Of a DNA stretch of 64,000 bases, positions 47,950 through 58,787 are shown one piece after another. Within the stretch, counting starts at the first letter, position 1. Each line of letters starts with the position of its first letter. The stretch is taken from assembly GCF_024679245.1 (NCBI RefSeq), contig NC_090177.1, positions 28,298,675 through 28,362,674 of the forward strand. The letters run 5' to 3'. A program made the translations under genes and the position numbers. Source of the stretch: Pseudorasbora parva (Eukaryota; Chordata; Actinopteri; Cypriniformes; Gobionidae). The notes beneath the pieces were generated by a model that was not told the origin of the DNA, made no database searches, and worked only from the letters and a program-made list of their open reading frames with translations.

Positions 47950-50900
47950 TTCCCTTTCGAAAGGGAACTCGAGCTGCGTCACCTGACGCTACGGGGAACG
48001 ATATACCCACGCCGCCATGCTGAGGGGAGTGCACGCCCCTTACTGGCAGTGGCAACTGGCCCTGGACGAGAGTTCGAAGAAAGTCTGAACCACTCCCCCT
48101 CTAGCCATACAGGCTGCCAGTGACAACATTCCCTACGGTCATAGCCCAAGCTATATGCCTAAGAGAGAACCTTATTAAGTTTTATCTGAGGTTTCCTACC
48201 CTCGGCTTGCTCGAAGGCCTGGGACCTACTACTTCGACAGAAGGAGTCCCTTAAGGGAATGTGGCTAGGGGACCCGAGGGCACCCCAGCCAGTCACTATT
48301 CGGGAAAACCTTCACCGAACGCCACCAGGGAGGCCTCACCTGGCATCACTTCTGTGGGACACCCCAGCTTGGCCAACCCTGTCTGTAAAACAGAGCCTCC
48401 GGACATCGCTCTTACTCATGAGCATCCAGACTGAGGGACTGCAAACTGGCAATGTCCTCCTCAGACCGGAACTCGGAGACGGGAATCCTGGAGAGCAGTA
48501 CTCAGCTTAGTGCTTCTTACCCTTGCCAGCGAGGGGAGTCTCTTCTGCTCAATCCTAGGATCTACTGAACACATATATTACAGGGGTGCTCAGGAGGCCG
48601 GAAAGGCCTATGGACTGATCTAACCGGGAGGCCCCGAGGGGGGCCTGCCCGTCTGATCAGACTCAGGCGGCCGTAAGCTCGCAGACGACCCCCAGTGAGG
48701 GGAGCTCTTAAGCCAGACTGGTAGGTAAACCATGCTGTAGGCTAGCCAGTCCCTGTCCTGAAGGGACTGTGCAGCAGAAACGGAGTCTCGTCGTGCTAGG
48801 GCCTGAGCCCGCCCCTAAGTTATACCGGCTAAGGCCAGGACCCACCGGCGGGCAACCACTAGCTGTCAGCACAAAGCCAGTTATGCGTTCCCGTTCAAGG
48901 GAACTGTCTCCCCCCCCCCCCCCAGGGAGGCCAAGAGGCGCCTCTACCTGGCACCGTTGATGCTAGCTGTTAAAGGCCACAGGAAGGTGGCTTTACTGGT
49001 TCCTCAGGGGGCCCATGAGGCTATCGACACCAGAAGCCACCCATGCTAATGGCTAGCTTGTCACCGAGACCTGGTCTGGGAATCCCTTCCAAGGAGGCCC
49101 AGAAAGGCCTGACAGCACCATACATTGGCCCACCGAGCGTCCCGGCTCGGGGCTTACCCTCAGGTGGCCTGGAGAGGCCTGCTACCTGCCAGCCAACGTG
49201 AAACTGTCGGAAGTTGCTGTGTTCCCAGGGCTCGCCTCCAGGGAGGCCTGCTTGATGCCACGTATAGTCCGGTCTTCTAGGGCAGTTCCCTGTTAGACTG
49301 GTGACAGACAGTGCTTATCCAATGGCAAATCCCACCGAAAAGCCTGCAGGGCTGGGGAACGACCTCAGGAGGGCCAGAAGAGGTCTGCCCCTGATAGCAG
49401 ACCATGCTAGCTGCCTAGCTAGTAACCATACACACTGTTGCAGGACCTGAGAACCGGGGCTCACCCTACAGGCGGCCTAAAGCGGCCTAGATCCTGTCAC
49501 CCAGTGGTCAGAACTCTAGGCCACCCCCTCAGGGGACACCATCTGAGGCATCCTGAAACTCAGCGAGCCCTCAAAGTCGGGCTGACAGAGGCTTGTCTGC
49601 TGGCTGATGAGGACTGGATATCCAGTCACTACCTGGGGACTCATCCCCAGGGAGGCCGTAAGGGGCCTACTTTTGAACCCTCCCCGGCTCACATGGGCCA
49701 TGACGTCGGAACTCACCCGCAGGAAGGCCTACTGAGACCTACCACCTGACCCAGAGTTAACTGCCCGGACTGCCTCGGCTGGCGTCTCCCCGCCAGCCGG
49801 CCTTCTATAAATGGTCCGCCCCAGCGGCCCGTAGAAGCCTTCTGTGACGGCGCAGTCTCCCAGGCAGCGCCTATCAGTGTGGACCTAAAACACAATGCCC
49901 ACAGCAGTGCACTCAGCATAAAACGCCTTGAACCCTCTAAAGCGAGAGGAGTACAACTTACGCCACCTGCCTCCAGGGCGGCCGTCTGGACGTCCAGCGG
50001 TCCGCCGTCCGCACAAGGGCGTCAGCCGTGGCAGTGTTTCGGCTCCAGGGGAGCATCCTACCAACCCATGCTTTCCGATGGTTGCGAAGTACAGCTCGAC
50101 CCGAGCCCTAAAAGGTGGAGCAGAAGACACAGAGCAAGAGGTGAAATATTGGACACACACAACCGGCCGTCTCCTGAACCAGGCCGGGGGGCCGCCCGGA
50201 AGTGGCGGCCACACTAAGCTCTGGGGGGCGGGGTTAGCAAAACCAGTCTAACTGCGCACCCGCGAAGAGACGCCTACCCCGTCCCCATGACCACTGGCAG
50301 ATTCGCGATCCATTCTGCTACACACCTTTGCTACCACTGCTACCACTGCATTCATAACAACCCCCAAATGCATAAGGGGGGTGGGCATTGGCCGGACGAC
50401 CCTAAACTGCGGAGAGGCCAGATAGGGATAAAAGCCCCTGCGGGACTACCGCCAGGGGCCCGGGGCAACTGCCAGGGCGACATGCCACCGCGAGACACCA
50501 CCGCCATCCCAACAACAGCCTAGGCCAACTTGATGCACTAGCATCGGTCTGATAGAACCCCACAAACAACGGCCCTAAAAAGGGCTGGGACAGATCTTAC
50601 TGCAGTTCATGCGCTAGCCTGACCTCACATATTCATTTAGACATTTCACTAGCAGAGGTGCTAACGCTACCCAAAGGTGGCTACGGCTAAAAAAGTTCGC
50701 TAGGAGAACGTACGTCAGTTTACATCGCCGCTACACGCCCTCGGCATGTGCGGTGGCCTCAACTGTTCATATTACACATATCCAGAAGAGAAACAGCCTT
50801 ATAAACTACCGTTGCTACGCTAGCAAACATACAGCCTACATAAACACTCTGTGTTTATCACAAACATCGTTCTAGCCACCTTAACAGGGGAACTACAGGC

Positions 50901-51350
50901 CCAAACTCCAATTGTTACACATTTTTGCAAAAAAAACAACCCTCAGGGAAGCATAGAGTCCAAACATACGGCTTTGAAAAGAAAGAATGTTTGCCCTAAA
51001 AAGGGGACTCACCCGCTGTCTTCAGTGCCTCATCGCTTCATGTAACATGCATGCTTCGGCGCACTAACCTGAGGGTGGGGTGCTCTCACACCCCGGCCTG
51101 GCAGGCCGTCAGAGTCTCACATTCGCTCATCATAGGCCCGCCCGGCCTGGTGTAAAGCGCGCCCGGGGAGAGAAGGAAGATAAAGGAAGGGACACAACAT
51201 TACATCCTCCTGCTCTCGGGGGCGGAGACTCACCGCCTCGCTTCCGGCGCTGGAAGCGGTTCTTCTCCCCAACGTCCCTCCTCCTGTTGCGGGTGTCCCG
51301 CCTCTTCTGCGTCCTGCTCCTTATACGCACCCTTTCGAAAGGGAATTGCT
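47950..51350. mobile_element. Module B-type long element or composite, GC-rich
   Basis: Begins with the palindrome TTCCCTTTCGAAAGGGAA next to module A and ends with CCTTTCGAAAGGGAA (about 51334-51348), so it may be a single 3.4 kb element of the module B family. No convincing protein is seen; ORFs are short. The interior has a degenerate repeat (48320-49750) and a GC-rich block (about 49750-50520). Bounds are inferred from the matching ends only. Confidence 0.5.
48320..49750. repeat. Degenerate GGCC-rich repeat
   Basis: Motifs of the type AGG-GGCC-(A/T)-(A/G)AG-(A/G)GGCCT recur, for example near 48329, 48594, 48630, 48925, 49089, 49160, 49240, 49366, 49471, 49651 and 49730. They are often followed by CTACCTGCC- and GCTAGCT-like sequence. 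Spacing is mostly 70-200 bp and uneven, so this is an old, diverged tandem array. Confidence 0.6.
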
Positions 51351-51658
51351 TTTACACTGTACACTGGTGAAAAAGCCAAATACGTTCCTAACCGGAAAAG
51401 GAAGTAAAACGACACAATATGCAATGGACGCAGACAAAATTATTATACAATTTGCTTTGCGCACTTTTCCAAACATCTTTAAAGGTTAGCAAAACATTTA
51501 TCTCTTAAGGCGGAGAAAAAGAGGAGAGCCCTTGTCACAGGGTTGCCAGGTTGTCAAAACAAAACCCACCCAATTACAACTCAAAATTCTGTTAAAGTAG
51601 CCCAATTCTGCAGGAAAACCGTGGACTTGGCAACAATGGGCCTTGATCGCATTTTATG
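51351..51658. other. Unassigned sequence with a repeat-like start
   Basis: CAGGGTTGCCAGGTTGTC at 51538 resembles the end of a common fish DNA repeat, but no opposite end was found. Confidence 0.35.
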
Positions 51659-52097
51659 CACTCTTAGAAGAAAAAGCTCTATCGGCGCTACGTATTTGGA
51701 ACCCTTAAAAGTTTATATATAGAAGTATAGTTGAATATACTCCAAAGACCCTTTTATGCTAAAAGGGTTCTATAATGACAAGAAAGAACCCTTTTGGCAC
51801 TTAAAATGGGTTCTATATAGAACACTGAAAAAAAAAATGCATTTCTTATCAAAGAAAAAAATGCATTTCGTATCTTAGCAAATGCTCTCTAAATTTTGAG
51901 TTATTTTTCCCCAAAATAAGACAATTACTTTTGCTTGTCTAGTAAATACTAATCTAATACTTATAGATGTTTAGATGTTTGGACTAGAAACAAGACAAAA
52001 ATACTGAGTAAGAAAAGCATTTTTTGCAGTGAACCTTTTAGGGGTTCCAACTACGTAGCGCCGATAGAACCTTTATAGAACCTTTTCTATAAGAGTG
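51659..52097. mobile_element. CACTCTTA-ended MITE, hosting a second MITE
   Basis: 439 bp including the nested insertion. Ends CACTCTTA and TAAGAGTG; subterminal CTATCGGCGCTACGTA and TACGTAGCGCCGATAG are exact complements. Flanked by a 2-bp TG duplication. Confidence 0.85.
51823..52031. mobile_element. CACTG-ended MITE nested inside 51659-52097
   Basis: 209 bp with ends CACTGAAAAAAAAAATGC and GCATTTTTTGCAGTG, flanked by AA on both sides. It lies wholly inside the outer MITE, so it inserted later. Confidence 0.82.
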
Positions 52098-52339
52098 TGT
52101 CCACCTGAGTTGATATCATTCTCCTTTGTCCCTTTTTCAAATGACGCATGACTCACGTTTACTGGGGAATATCCGATTTGACCGATTGACATGCATTATA
52201 CGAGCAATGATTGGAGTTAAAATTCTTAATTTGTGTTCTACTGAAGAAACAAACAGGTTTCTGCATTTTCAAATACACATTTATACCATATTTATTTAAA
52301 CAGTACAAATTAGAACCTTAAAATATATGTCAGTTAACA

Positions 52340-52766
52340 TAAAGGTCCTTCTAAAAAAAATAGCATATTGTGATACAGTTCATTATTTTCCATGCAATGA
52401 TAAAAATTAAACTTTCATATATTTTAGATTCATTGCACACCAACTGAAATATTTCAGGTCTTTTATTGTTAAATACTGATGATTTTGGCAAAATTATTAT
52501 TATTATTTTTTTAAAATCTCAAAAAATTATCATATCATGAAAAGGTTCTCTAAACGAGCTATTAACCTAATCATCTGAATTAACTAATTAACTCTAAACA
52601 CCTGCAAAAGATTCCTGAGGCTTTTAAAAACTCCCAGCCTGGTTCATAACTCAAAACCGCAATCATGGGTAAGACTGCCGACCTGACTGCTGTCCAGAAG
52701 GCCATCATTGACACCCTCAAGCGAGAGGATAAGACACAGAAAGAAATTTCTGAACGAATAGGCTGA
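52340..52766 (+). pseudogene. Mariner-type transposon, 5' fragment with truncated transposase
   Basis: The non-coding lead contains AAAATAGCATATTGTGATAC and a second AAATTATCATATCATGA copy. The ATG at 52665 opens a 33-codon N terminus (GKTADLTAVQKAIIDTLKRE, then KEISERIG) of a helix-turn-helix transposase before TGA at 52764. The catalytic domain is absent. Confidence 0.75.
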
Positions 52767-54898
52767 ACAATATTAAACAGCAGTGCTGCTTACAATTGTT
52801 GTGGAAATGGTGATGCATATTTTTCCAGGATTCTTTGATAAATAGTATCTTTGGAGAAAAAAAAAATGTATATAGTTAATGTATCTCTGTCAGGGTTATG
52901 TTTAGTTTTTGTTTTCATTGTGTTCATTTTCTGTTTGCTCAGTTTCTGAGACAGATTTCGCTGTTTCATTGATTCATCTTTTTCACCTGTCCCTTGTTAA
53001 TTAACTCACTAGCTCCCTCGTTTGCTCTGTATTTAAGCCCCGAGTTTCAGTTTGTTCCTTGTTCTGGATTGTTTGTTGTCCTAAACATAATTTCTAAGTT
53101 GCTTGTGGATCACCCTTCTTGTGTATTATAAATTACTGTTGAAAATCTGAGAGTGAGTTAGGGTTTACATTTGCTTTAGAGACGATTTTATCCATAAAGA
53201 GATTTACAAATGAGGAATCGTGATGTGAAGTCTGATTCATATCTGCAAAATGGTTCAAAAAGCAGAGTCACTGTTTTTTAATGCAAATCTCAGTGCCGTT
53301 GTATCAAGGAAACATTCAAATTTGCTACTGAAAGCTACCAAAACGAGAAGCAAATTGATCGCTGCAGTTGACAGAAGCAACAGGACTCCAGGCAGGCAGG
53401 GATGGATGGATGAATGGATGAATCCGATTTAGACCTATATATATGGTATTAATATAAAGTGTTCACAGCCATATATGCGTCACGTATATCCCTGACATCA
53501 AAATCAAGCACATATAAATGTCAAGAAACACGATTCCTGGCTGCATGTCAATATCCATGGATCACTGCATGGACCTTTGGTAAGTTGTAAGGAACACTAT
53601 ATCGAGTCTAACCTTTAGTTTAAACTGATCGTTTGTTTTACTTGAGTTTCCCTTATTAAATCCAGTCATGCGGCAGGCTCTTTTGCCACTCAGAGGCGCG
53701 TGTCTGCAGGAAAGGGACATCAGTGTATTACTATACCAAGTCTCAGACATCGAGTGGGCTGTTTATTTTGCTGCTGTTTGAACATTTTGCTGCTGTAATA
53801 TGTTTTTGGTGCGGTTTTCCGATTTCATGTTAAATGTAATATTTCAGTCATTCCCTCTCATCCTGGCACCGTGAGGCCCACATGTCTTAAAGTGCTGTCA
53901 GACCTGGGATCTCTCCTCTCAGCATGCACAAGTAATTAGCTCTTTGACACCTGGGAATATAGGAAGGCAATTTCCCTCGATTGTTCTAAAGCGAGCCAAT
54001 CAGTCACACAAGTCCCCTCTCAACTATCATAACTCCATGCAGCTCATGAAGCTTCAGATCAGAGGCACTGCCGCAGAAAGCCAAAGAGTTATTTTTCTTT
54101 AATAATCGAGTAGTGATGACAAGAAACATAAGGGGTATAATTAAAAAAGAATGAAATTGAAATGACAGCAGGGGCTTCATACAGACTATCTGCCATTTCC
54201 CCTCACTAATTAACACGTTACAAATTAACGTCAGTTCACATTCCCCACTCACATTAACAATAAGCTTGTATCCAATTGATACCTTTGTCCTCAGCTGCCC
54301 TCAGCTCATGGTCACCATTTAACCTGCTTTATTGTGACTCTGACTAGCAGAACTTTATCCTATTCACCCAACAATAGGAAATCAAGGACAGCAGCCAACA
54401 AACTTCTTCAAATGCAGTCATTTAAAAAAAAAATAAACCTCAAAGAAATTACGTTGAATGAGAAAAGAGAGAAAGGGCTTAATATTTAGTAACTGTAGTT
54501 GGTAATACTGTTTTTAGTTAGCCATAATGTAGCAGCAACCTGTATTTGGATTGAGAAAAAGGCATTTATTAATTTAGGGTTTTCATTTTTACATCTTAAT
54601 ACACTTTTAATTGCAAACTGTATACATAAATGTTATGTTAAATATTGCAATAACTAATGCTAATGGTTTACTAGTTAAGTTCTAATACACCAAAGGCTGT
54701 GGGTTGTGCACTTGTACATTCCTTTGTAAAGTAACCTCCATTTTTAAGATGGAATGCATCTTTTTTTTGTGATGTTTTAAAGGTATTTCTCGGTTAAAGC
54801 TTCCAGACTGTGAATCATCCATCACATTTTATGTTTATACAATATAATACAACATAATTAAAATGTAAGCACTCTGAAAAAGAGAGTATAAAAATCGA
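52767..54898. other. Mostly unassigned intergenic sequence
   Basis: A stretch at about 52890-53110, with GTATTTAAGCCCCGAG and flanking pyrimidine-rich sequence, is suggestive of a decayed LTR but has no paired end. A small GGAT/GAAT repeat lies at 53400-53424. Nothing else recognised. Confidence 0.35.
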
Positions 54899-55297
54899 GT
54901 GACTCTAGACTTTTTAATCTGCAATAAACACTGCTCATTATTTTCGTCCGGGACGAAACAAGTGATTGGCTTGGGCAACTGTCACTCTCTCTCGCTACCA
55001 TGGCTACCACCCCTTTTGTTACAGGATCTGCCCACATGCGCGCACCCCGGCTCTAGGAAGAGCAAAAGCATTCAAAATTCACAGTGCTGGGTTTTGCAGT
55101 CAGCGAAGGCAAACAATGCAAAAAAAAAGAAGACAGTACAAGAAAAGGCAATGCACAAAAAGTCTTTGGATAAACAAAGAAATCAAATGCGAGTAAATAA
55201 TGGCGTGGCTTTTCAACGATGTCGAGAACTGAGGGACCTCACGGCCAAGAGGCTGAAAAGGCACTCTTTGATGGCTGTATTTCTGCTGGACAGGTAA
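54899..55297 (+). other. Repetitive-family ORF ending at a splice donor
   Basis: A 132-codon open frame whose last ~60 codons encode a basic segment and RVNNGVAFQRCRELRDL…SLMAVFLLDR, followed at once by AGGTAATC, a plausible splice donor. Similar segments (basic region, then a short helical motif with a conserved Arg/Trp core and a LFLLD-type end) recur in many fish predicted proteins, probably from a mobile family. Here the usual Trp is Cys (FQRCREL). No second exon is identified. Function unknown; likely a dead copy. Confidence 0.4.
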
Positions 55298-55927
55298 TCT
55301 TTTATTTTGTTTATAACTTTTTTTGGTTTATGTTTTCATGAAGCATGTATCACTAGCACCTGTAGCTGCCAAGCTGCCAATATAGCTAACATAACATTAC
55401 TTTGCATAAAGTTACAATGTTATACACTTAGCGAGCCATTAGTAGAGATGATAAATGTTTACTATGCTTAGCTCAAGTTGATCGGTGTTGTGTTGAATTT
55501 CGCAGTTCCTTCTCACTTCCCTTACAACCGTTAGTCTGCAATGAGCAAAAACTACCCGTTTTTAGCTTTGCCTTAACTAGCTCATTACCGAATCAAACAA
55601 CACATATATTTTAAAACTGACCAGAATCAGTATTCTAGCTTGATAGTGAGCACTAAAAGACATCTTATTTGTTTATATTCATACTGATAAAGTTAGATTT
55701 TTTATTACACGTGATTCTGACATAATGTCACATGCACACCGCACCTCTCAGGTAAATAATGCGTCTTCCAGCTGAGCAGTCGGCACATGTATTTTGGGGC
55801 GTGGCTTTGGAAAGAGCCCAGAAGGGAGAAGGTGGAGTGAATGGAAATAATAAGCTGTCTTTAAAACAGTTGTGAGAGGTCTACATACACTCATTTTTTA
55901 TACTTTCTTTTTCAGAGTACTTACATT
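55298..55927. other. Unassigned sequence
   Basis: Possibly intron of the repetitive family whose exon ends at 55297. No genes seen. Confidence 0.35.
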
Positions 55928-55931
55928 ATAA

Positions 55932-57425
55932 AGGTCCCATGGCATGGATTGTTTTATTATTTTATAATGTATCCTGAGGTGTATTTATATTGTTAGTATG
56001 GTTTTTACATCAAAAAATGCCATAATTGAGAAATAAATTATTTATTTTTCTTTTTTCTATACTGATATTAACCCTCTGGCTTGAATGCTCTGTTTCAAGG
56101 GGCGTGTCTGCTGTGAGACAGCAGTGAAAACACCCACTGTTGTGATTGGCTGACATCTGCATTTGAAATGAGATTAAGTGCAGACGGGGGCGTGGTTTAG
56201 TCAGGTGAGGCCGGGAGCAGCAGCAGCTGCAGCGCTTCCTGACTGCCAGTCCAGGCAGAGATGGGGAGAGCTGGGGAAAGATTGTTGAGAAAGTGTTATT
56301 GTACCGATTTGTTGAGAGGGATGTGCGTGAGCAAAATTATTTTGATTGTATCTGAAAGTTCTGAATAAACACGAGTGAACTTTGTGACATTATTTCTCTC
56401 ACAAAATGCTTTCACCACAACTAACAACAAACAAGACATCGACATGAATACAGTAAGAGCTTCTGTTGAGCAGTTAAACAGCGCAATTCAAACGGCAGTT
56501 TGGGCAAATGTGCACTGCAGATGTACGTGATTGACAGATCTGAACATTATAAAGAGTGTTCTTTGATCGCCCTCTGTAGTTTAATCATCTAAATAACAGA
56601 TTTGTTTTATGCTATTAACAGAAACAACATGAAGTTGATCATTTTAGTCACTTGCTTGATACACTGATAAATCAAGATGGCCAGTGGCAGGACTGACAGT
56701 ATTAAACGATTTAGAAAGAAAGTCTGTGTGAACTTGAATGATTATCTACACATCACTGATCCTAGAGCAGGCATTAATGAACACGCGACGATAGCCAACA
56801 GCATAGACATTTGAAGCAGTTTTAATCACCGGCTGCTTCCAAAGCAGGAAGCAGGACCGAACCTTTATCGCTGGGACCGCTCCGTCAAAAACACACTTCT
56901 TTGGTATGATTTGGTGAAGTCCTGTGACAGCAGTGACCGTGGAAATCCACGATGTTGTGAAGCTTCCCGTCATTTCTGCGTTCAAATCGGTTCAAATGCA
57001 GCGCTGCCTTCCGGGAATGCTGTGCTGAAGCGTTGAAGTCGCTCGACATCACCCATAGGAATAAAGTGGAGCGCGGCGCGTAATAAGTGTTCACGGACGA
57101 CTGGATCTGCAGCTTGAGAGCAGTGTTTACGGGCGTGCATTTCCTCTCTCGCTCTGGTCACGCGCACGCGCGCGCGCACCCTACCGGGAGAAGAGCCCGT
57201 ACGGCCCATACAAGGACCTTCCGGTCTATTAACGTCAAGTCGAGCCATACTCGAAAAAAACTCTCCGAAACTTGTGAGAAACCGGAAGGTGTATTTTTGA
57301 CACAGAAGTACTCCATCAAACGTCCAACATTAGTTTTTGAAACTTTGTCTATGTTTAGGATGGGAATCCAAGTCTTTAACAGTGTAAAAAGCTCAGTATG
57401 CATGAAACAGCATTTCACCCCCCCT
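55932..57425. mobile_element. Second element with the AGGTCCCATGG left end (different right half)
   Basis: Starts AGGTCCCATGGCATGG and is colinear with 15275-16062 through about 56785, then differs completely. The likely right end is CCCT followed by TTAA (57426-57429); the left flank reads ATAA, so the duplication is imperfect or the right boundary is wrong. The right half carries a CG-rich stretch (57140-57180). Confidence 0.6.
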
Positions 57426-57429
57426 TTAA

Positions 57430-57818
57430 ACAAATTTGGAAAAAAAAGTTTTTTAACCAGGTCTTACCTACCCTACCTTTAAAACTTGTTTGTGACCTTT
57501 TCATAATTTCAGGTTAATTGTGTTAATGCAAAAAAACGCTATAATTGGTAAAAAGCTATGGTATTTTAAAGTCCCAGTGAACCGGAAGTAGCAAGTGAGT
57601 TTTCTGTTGTGCTGTTACGCATTTCCGAGGGCAGAGTTTTACTTCAGCTCCTTCTCTCCATCTCACGCTCATTGCAGACTAACTGGAAGGGAAGTGAGAA
57701 GGAACGTTTCCAGACCAGACGTTACTTTTCAGATTTTGATTAAAGATTACCACAACAAACTTTTTTTTCTTCTTCTGTGTATTAACTTGCATGGATTAAT
57801 TGTTCACTCTAAAACCTT
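57430..57818. other. Possible solitary TTAA-type element end
   Basis: TTAA then AGTCCCAGTGAACCGGAAG (from about 57569) has the form of another TTAA-element left end. No matching right end was found. Confidence 0.4.
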
Positions 57819-57819
57819 T

Positions 57820-58088
57820 AATATGTGCTAGCAAAGTAAATTGGGTCTTTTTTTTTTTATTTCATGACAGCATTAAACAGCTTTTGGCCTTCACTTTCTT
57901 ATTGGACAACTTCATTTTTAATGTAGGCTATATCCATGTTTCTCTATTAATGAGTAATATGTGCTAGCAAAGTAAATTGGGTCTTTTTTTTATTTCATGA
58001 CAGCATTAAACAGATTTTGGCCTTCACTTTCTTATTGGACAACTTCATTTTTAATGTAGGCTATTTCCATGTAGTTTCTCTATTAATG
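57820..58088. repeat. 136-bp tandem duplication upstream of the receptor gene
   Basis: ATATGTGCTAGCAAAGTAAA begins at 57821 and again at 57957. The copies differ by T-run length, a few substitutions and a 4-bp indel. Confidence 0.93.
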
Positions 58089-58248
58089 AGATTTGAACAG
58101 TTGCATGAATAGCAATTGTAACAGCATTAGAAATGTTGCTTTTTAAACTAGTTTACCAAAGGACATGTCAACTACCCACGCACAAGCAATCAAAAGTAGG
58201 CTCTTTGACTCGAGATCTGCTAGATGAGGCAGAGCGCGCGGTAGAATG

Positions 58249-58256
58249 TGACGTCA
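58249..58256 (+). promoter_or_regulatory. CRE palindrome TGACGTCA upstream of npbwr2
   Basis: A perfect full-length cAMP response element about 100 bp 5' of the candidate splice donor, in CG-rich sequence. CREB/ATF binding is inferred from the consensus only. Confidence 0.5.
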
Positions 58257-58353
58257 CCAGTCGCATTTCTTTCCTACTTGTTGGGGGAAGCGCGAGCTAC
58301 GCTGCCTGGCGCAGAGAGGGGACAGCGCGCGCACGGAGAGAGAATTCTACACG

Positions 58354-58565
58354 GTAAGTGCTCGCACCTTTTTTTACTGCTAGCTGTGGCTTCTTTGCTT
58401 TCAAAAGTAACATTTGCATTTCGTAAATGTATAGTTTTATATGTGCAGTGAGTTTTTTTTTTTCTGTATGTATTATTTTAAATTATATTATTGCATTCTA
58501 AGTTTTATACATAATGCGCGCGAGTTTCTCAGTGTGCAGTTGTTTCAACAGTGTGTTTTCTTCAG
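58354..58565 (+). other. Candidate 5' UTR intron of npbwr2
   Basis: Donor ACG|GTAAGT at 58354 and acceptor TTTTCTTCAG ending at 58565, preceded by a pyrimidine-rich stretch. Removing the 212 bp joins a CG-rich untranslated exon to the coding exon. No transcript evidence available. Confidence 0.5.
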
Positions 58566-58572
58566 GGTGCCA

Positions 58573-58787
58573 ATGTATTGTATCGCTCTCAGATTTCGTT
58601 ACGCGCAAAGAGACAGATGAAAGACATCGACCACCTTACACTCGTGGAGAGATCTGCGAAAGCAAGAGCGCCGCTTTATAAAGTAAAGCACTTATCCCCG
58701 GAGGCTCAGCTGTCACAGTATGGAGAACACCACCAGCCCCTTCATCCCAAACCCGACATGCAACTACAGCATGGACTTATACTATAA
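58573..58787 (+). promoter_or_regulatory. Upstream ORFs overlapping the npbwr2 start
   Basis: uORF1 (58573-58620, 15 codons) ends at ATGA, where uORF2 begins (58617-58787, 56 codons). uORF2 runs across the receptor ATG at 58720 in another frame. The uORF2 ATG has a weak context (C at -3, A at +4), while the receptor ATG has A at -3 and G at +4. Confidence 0.55.
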
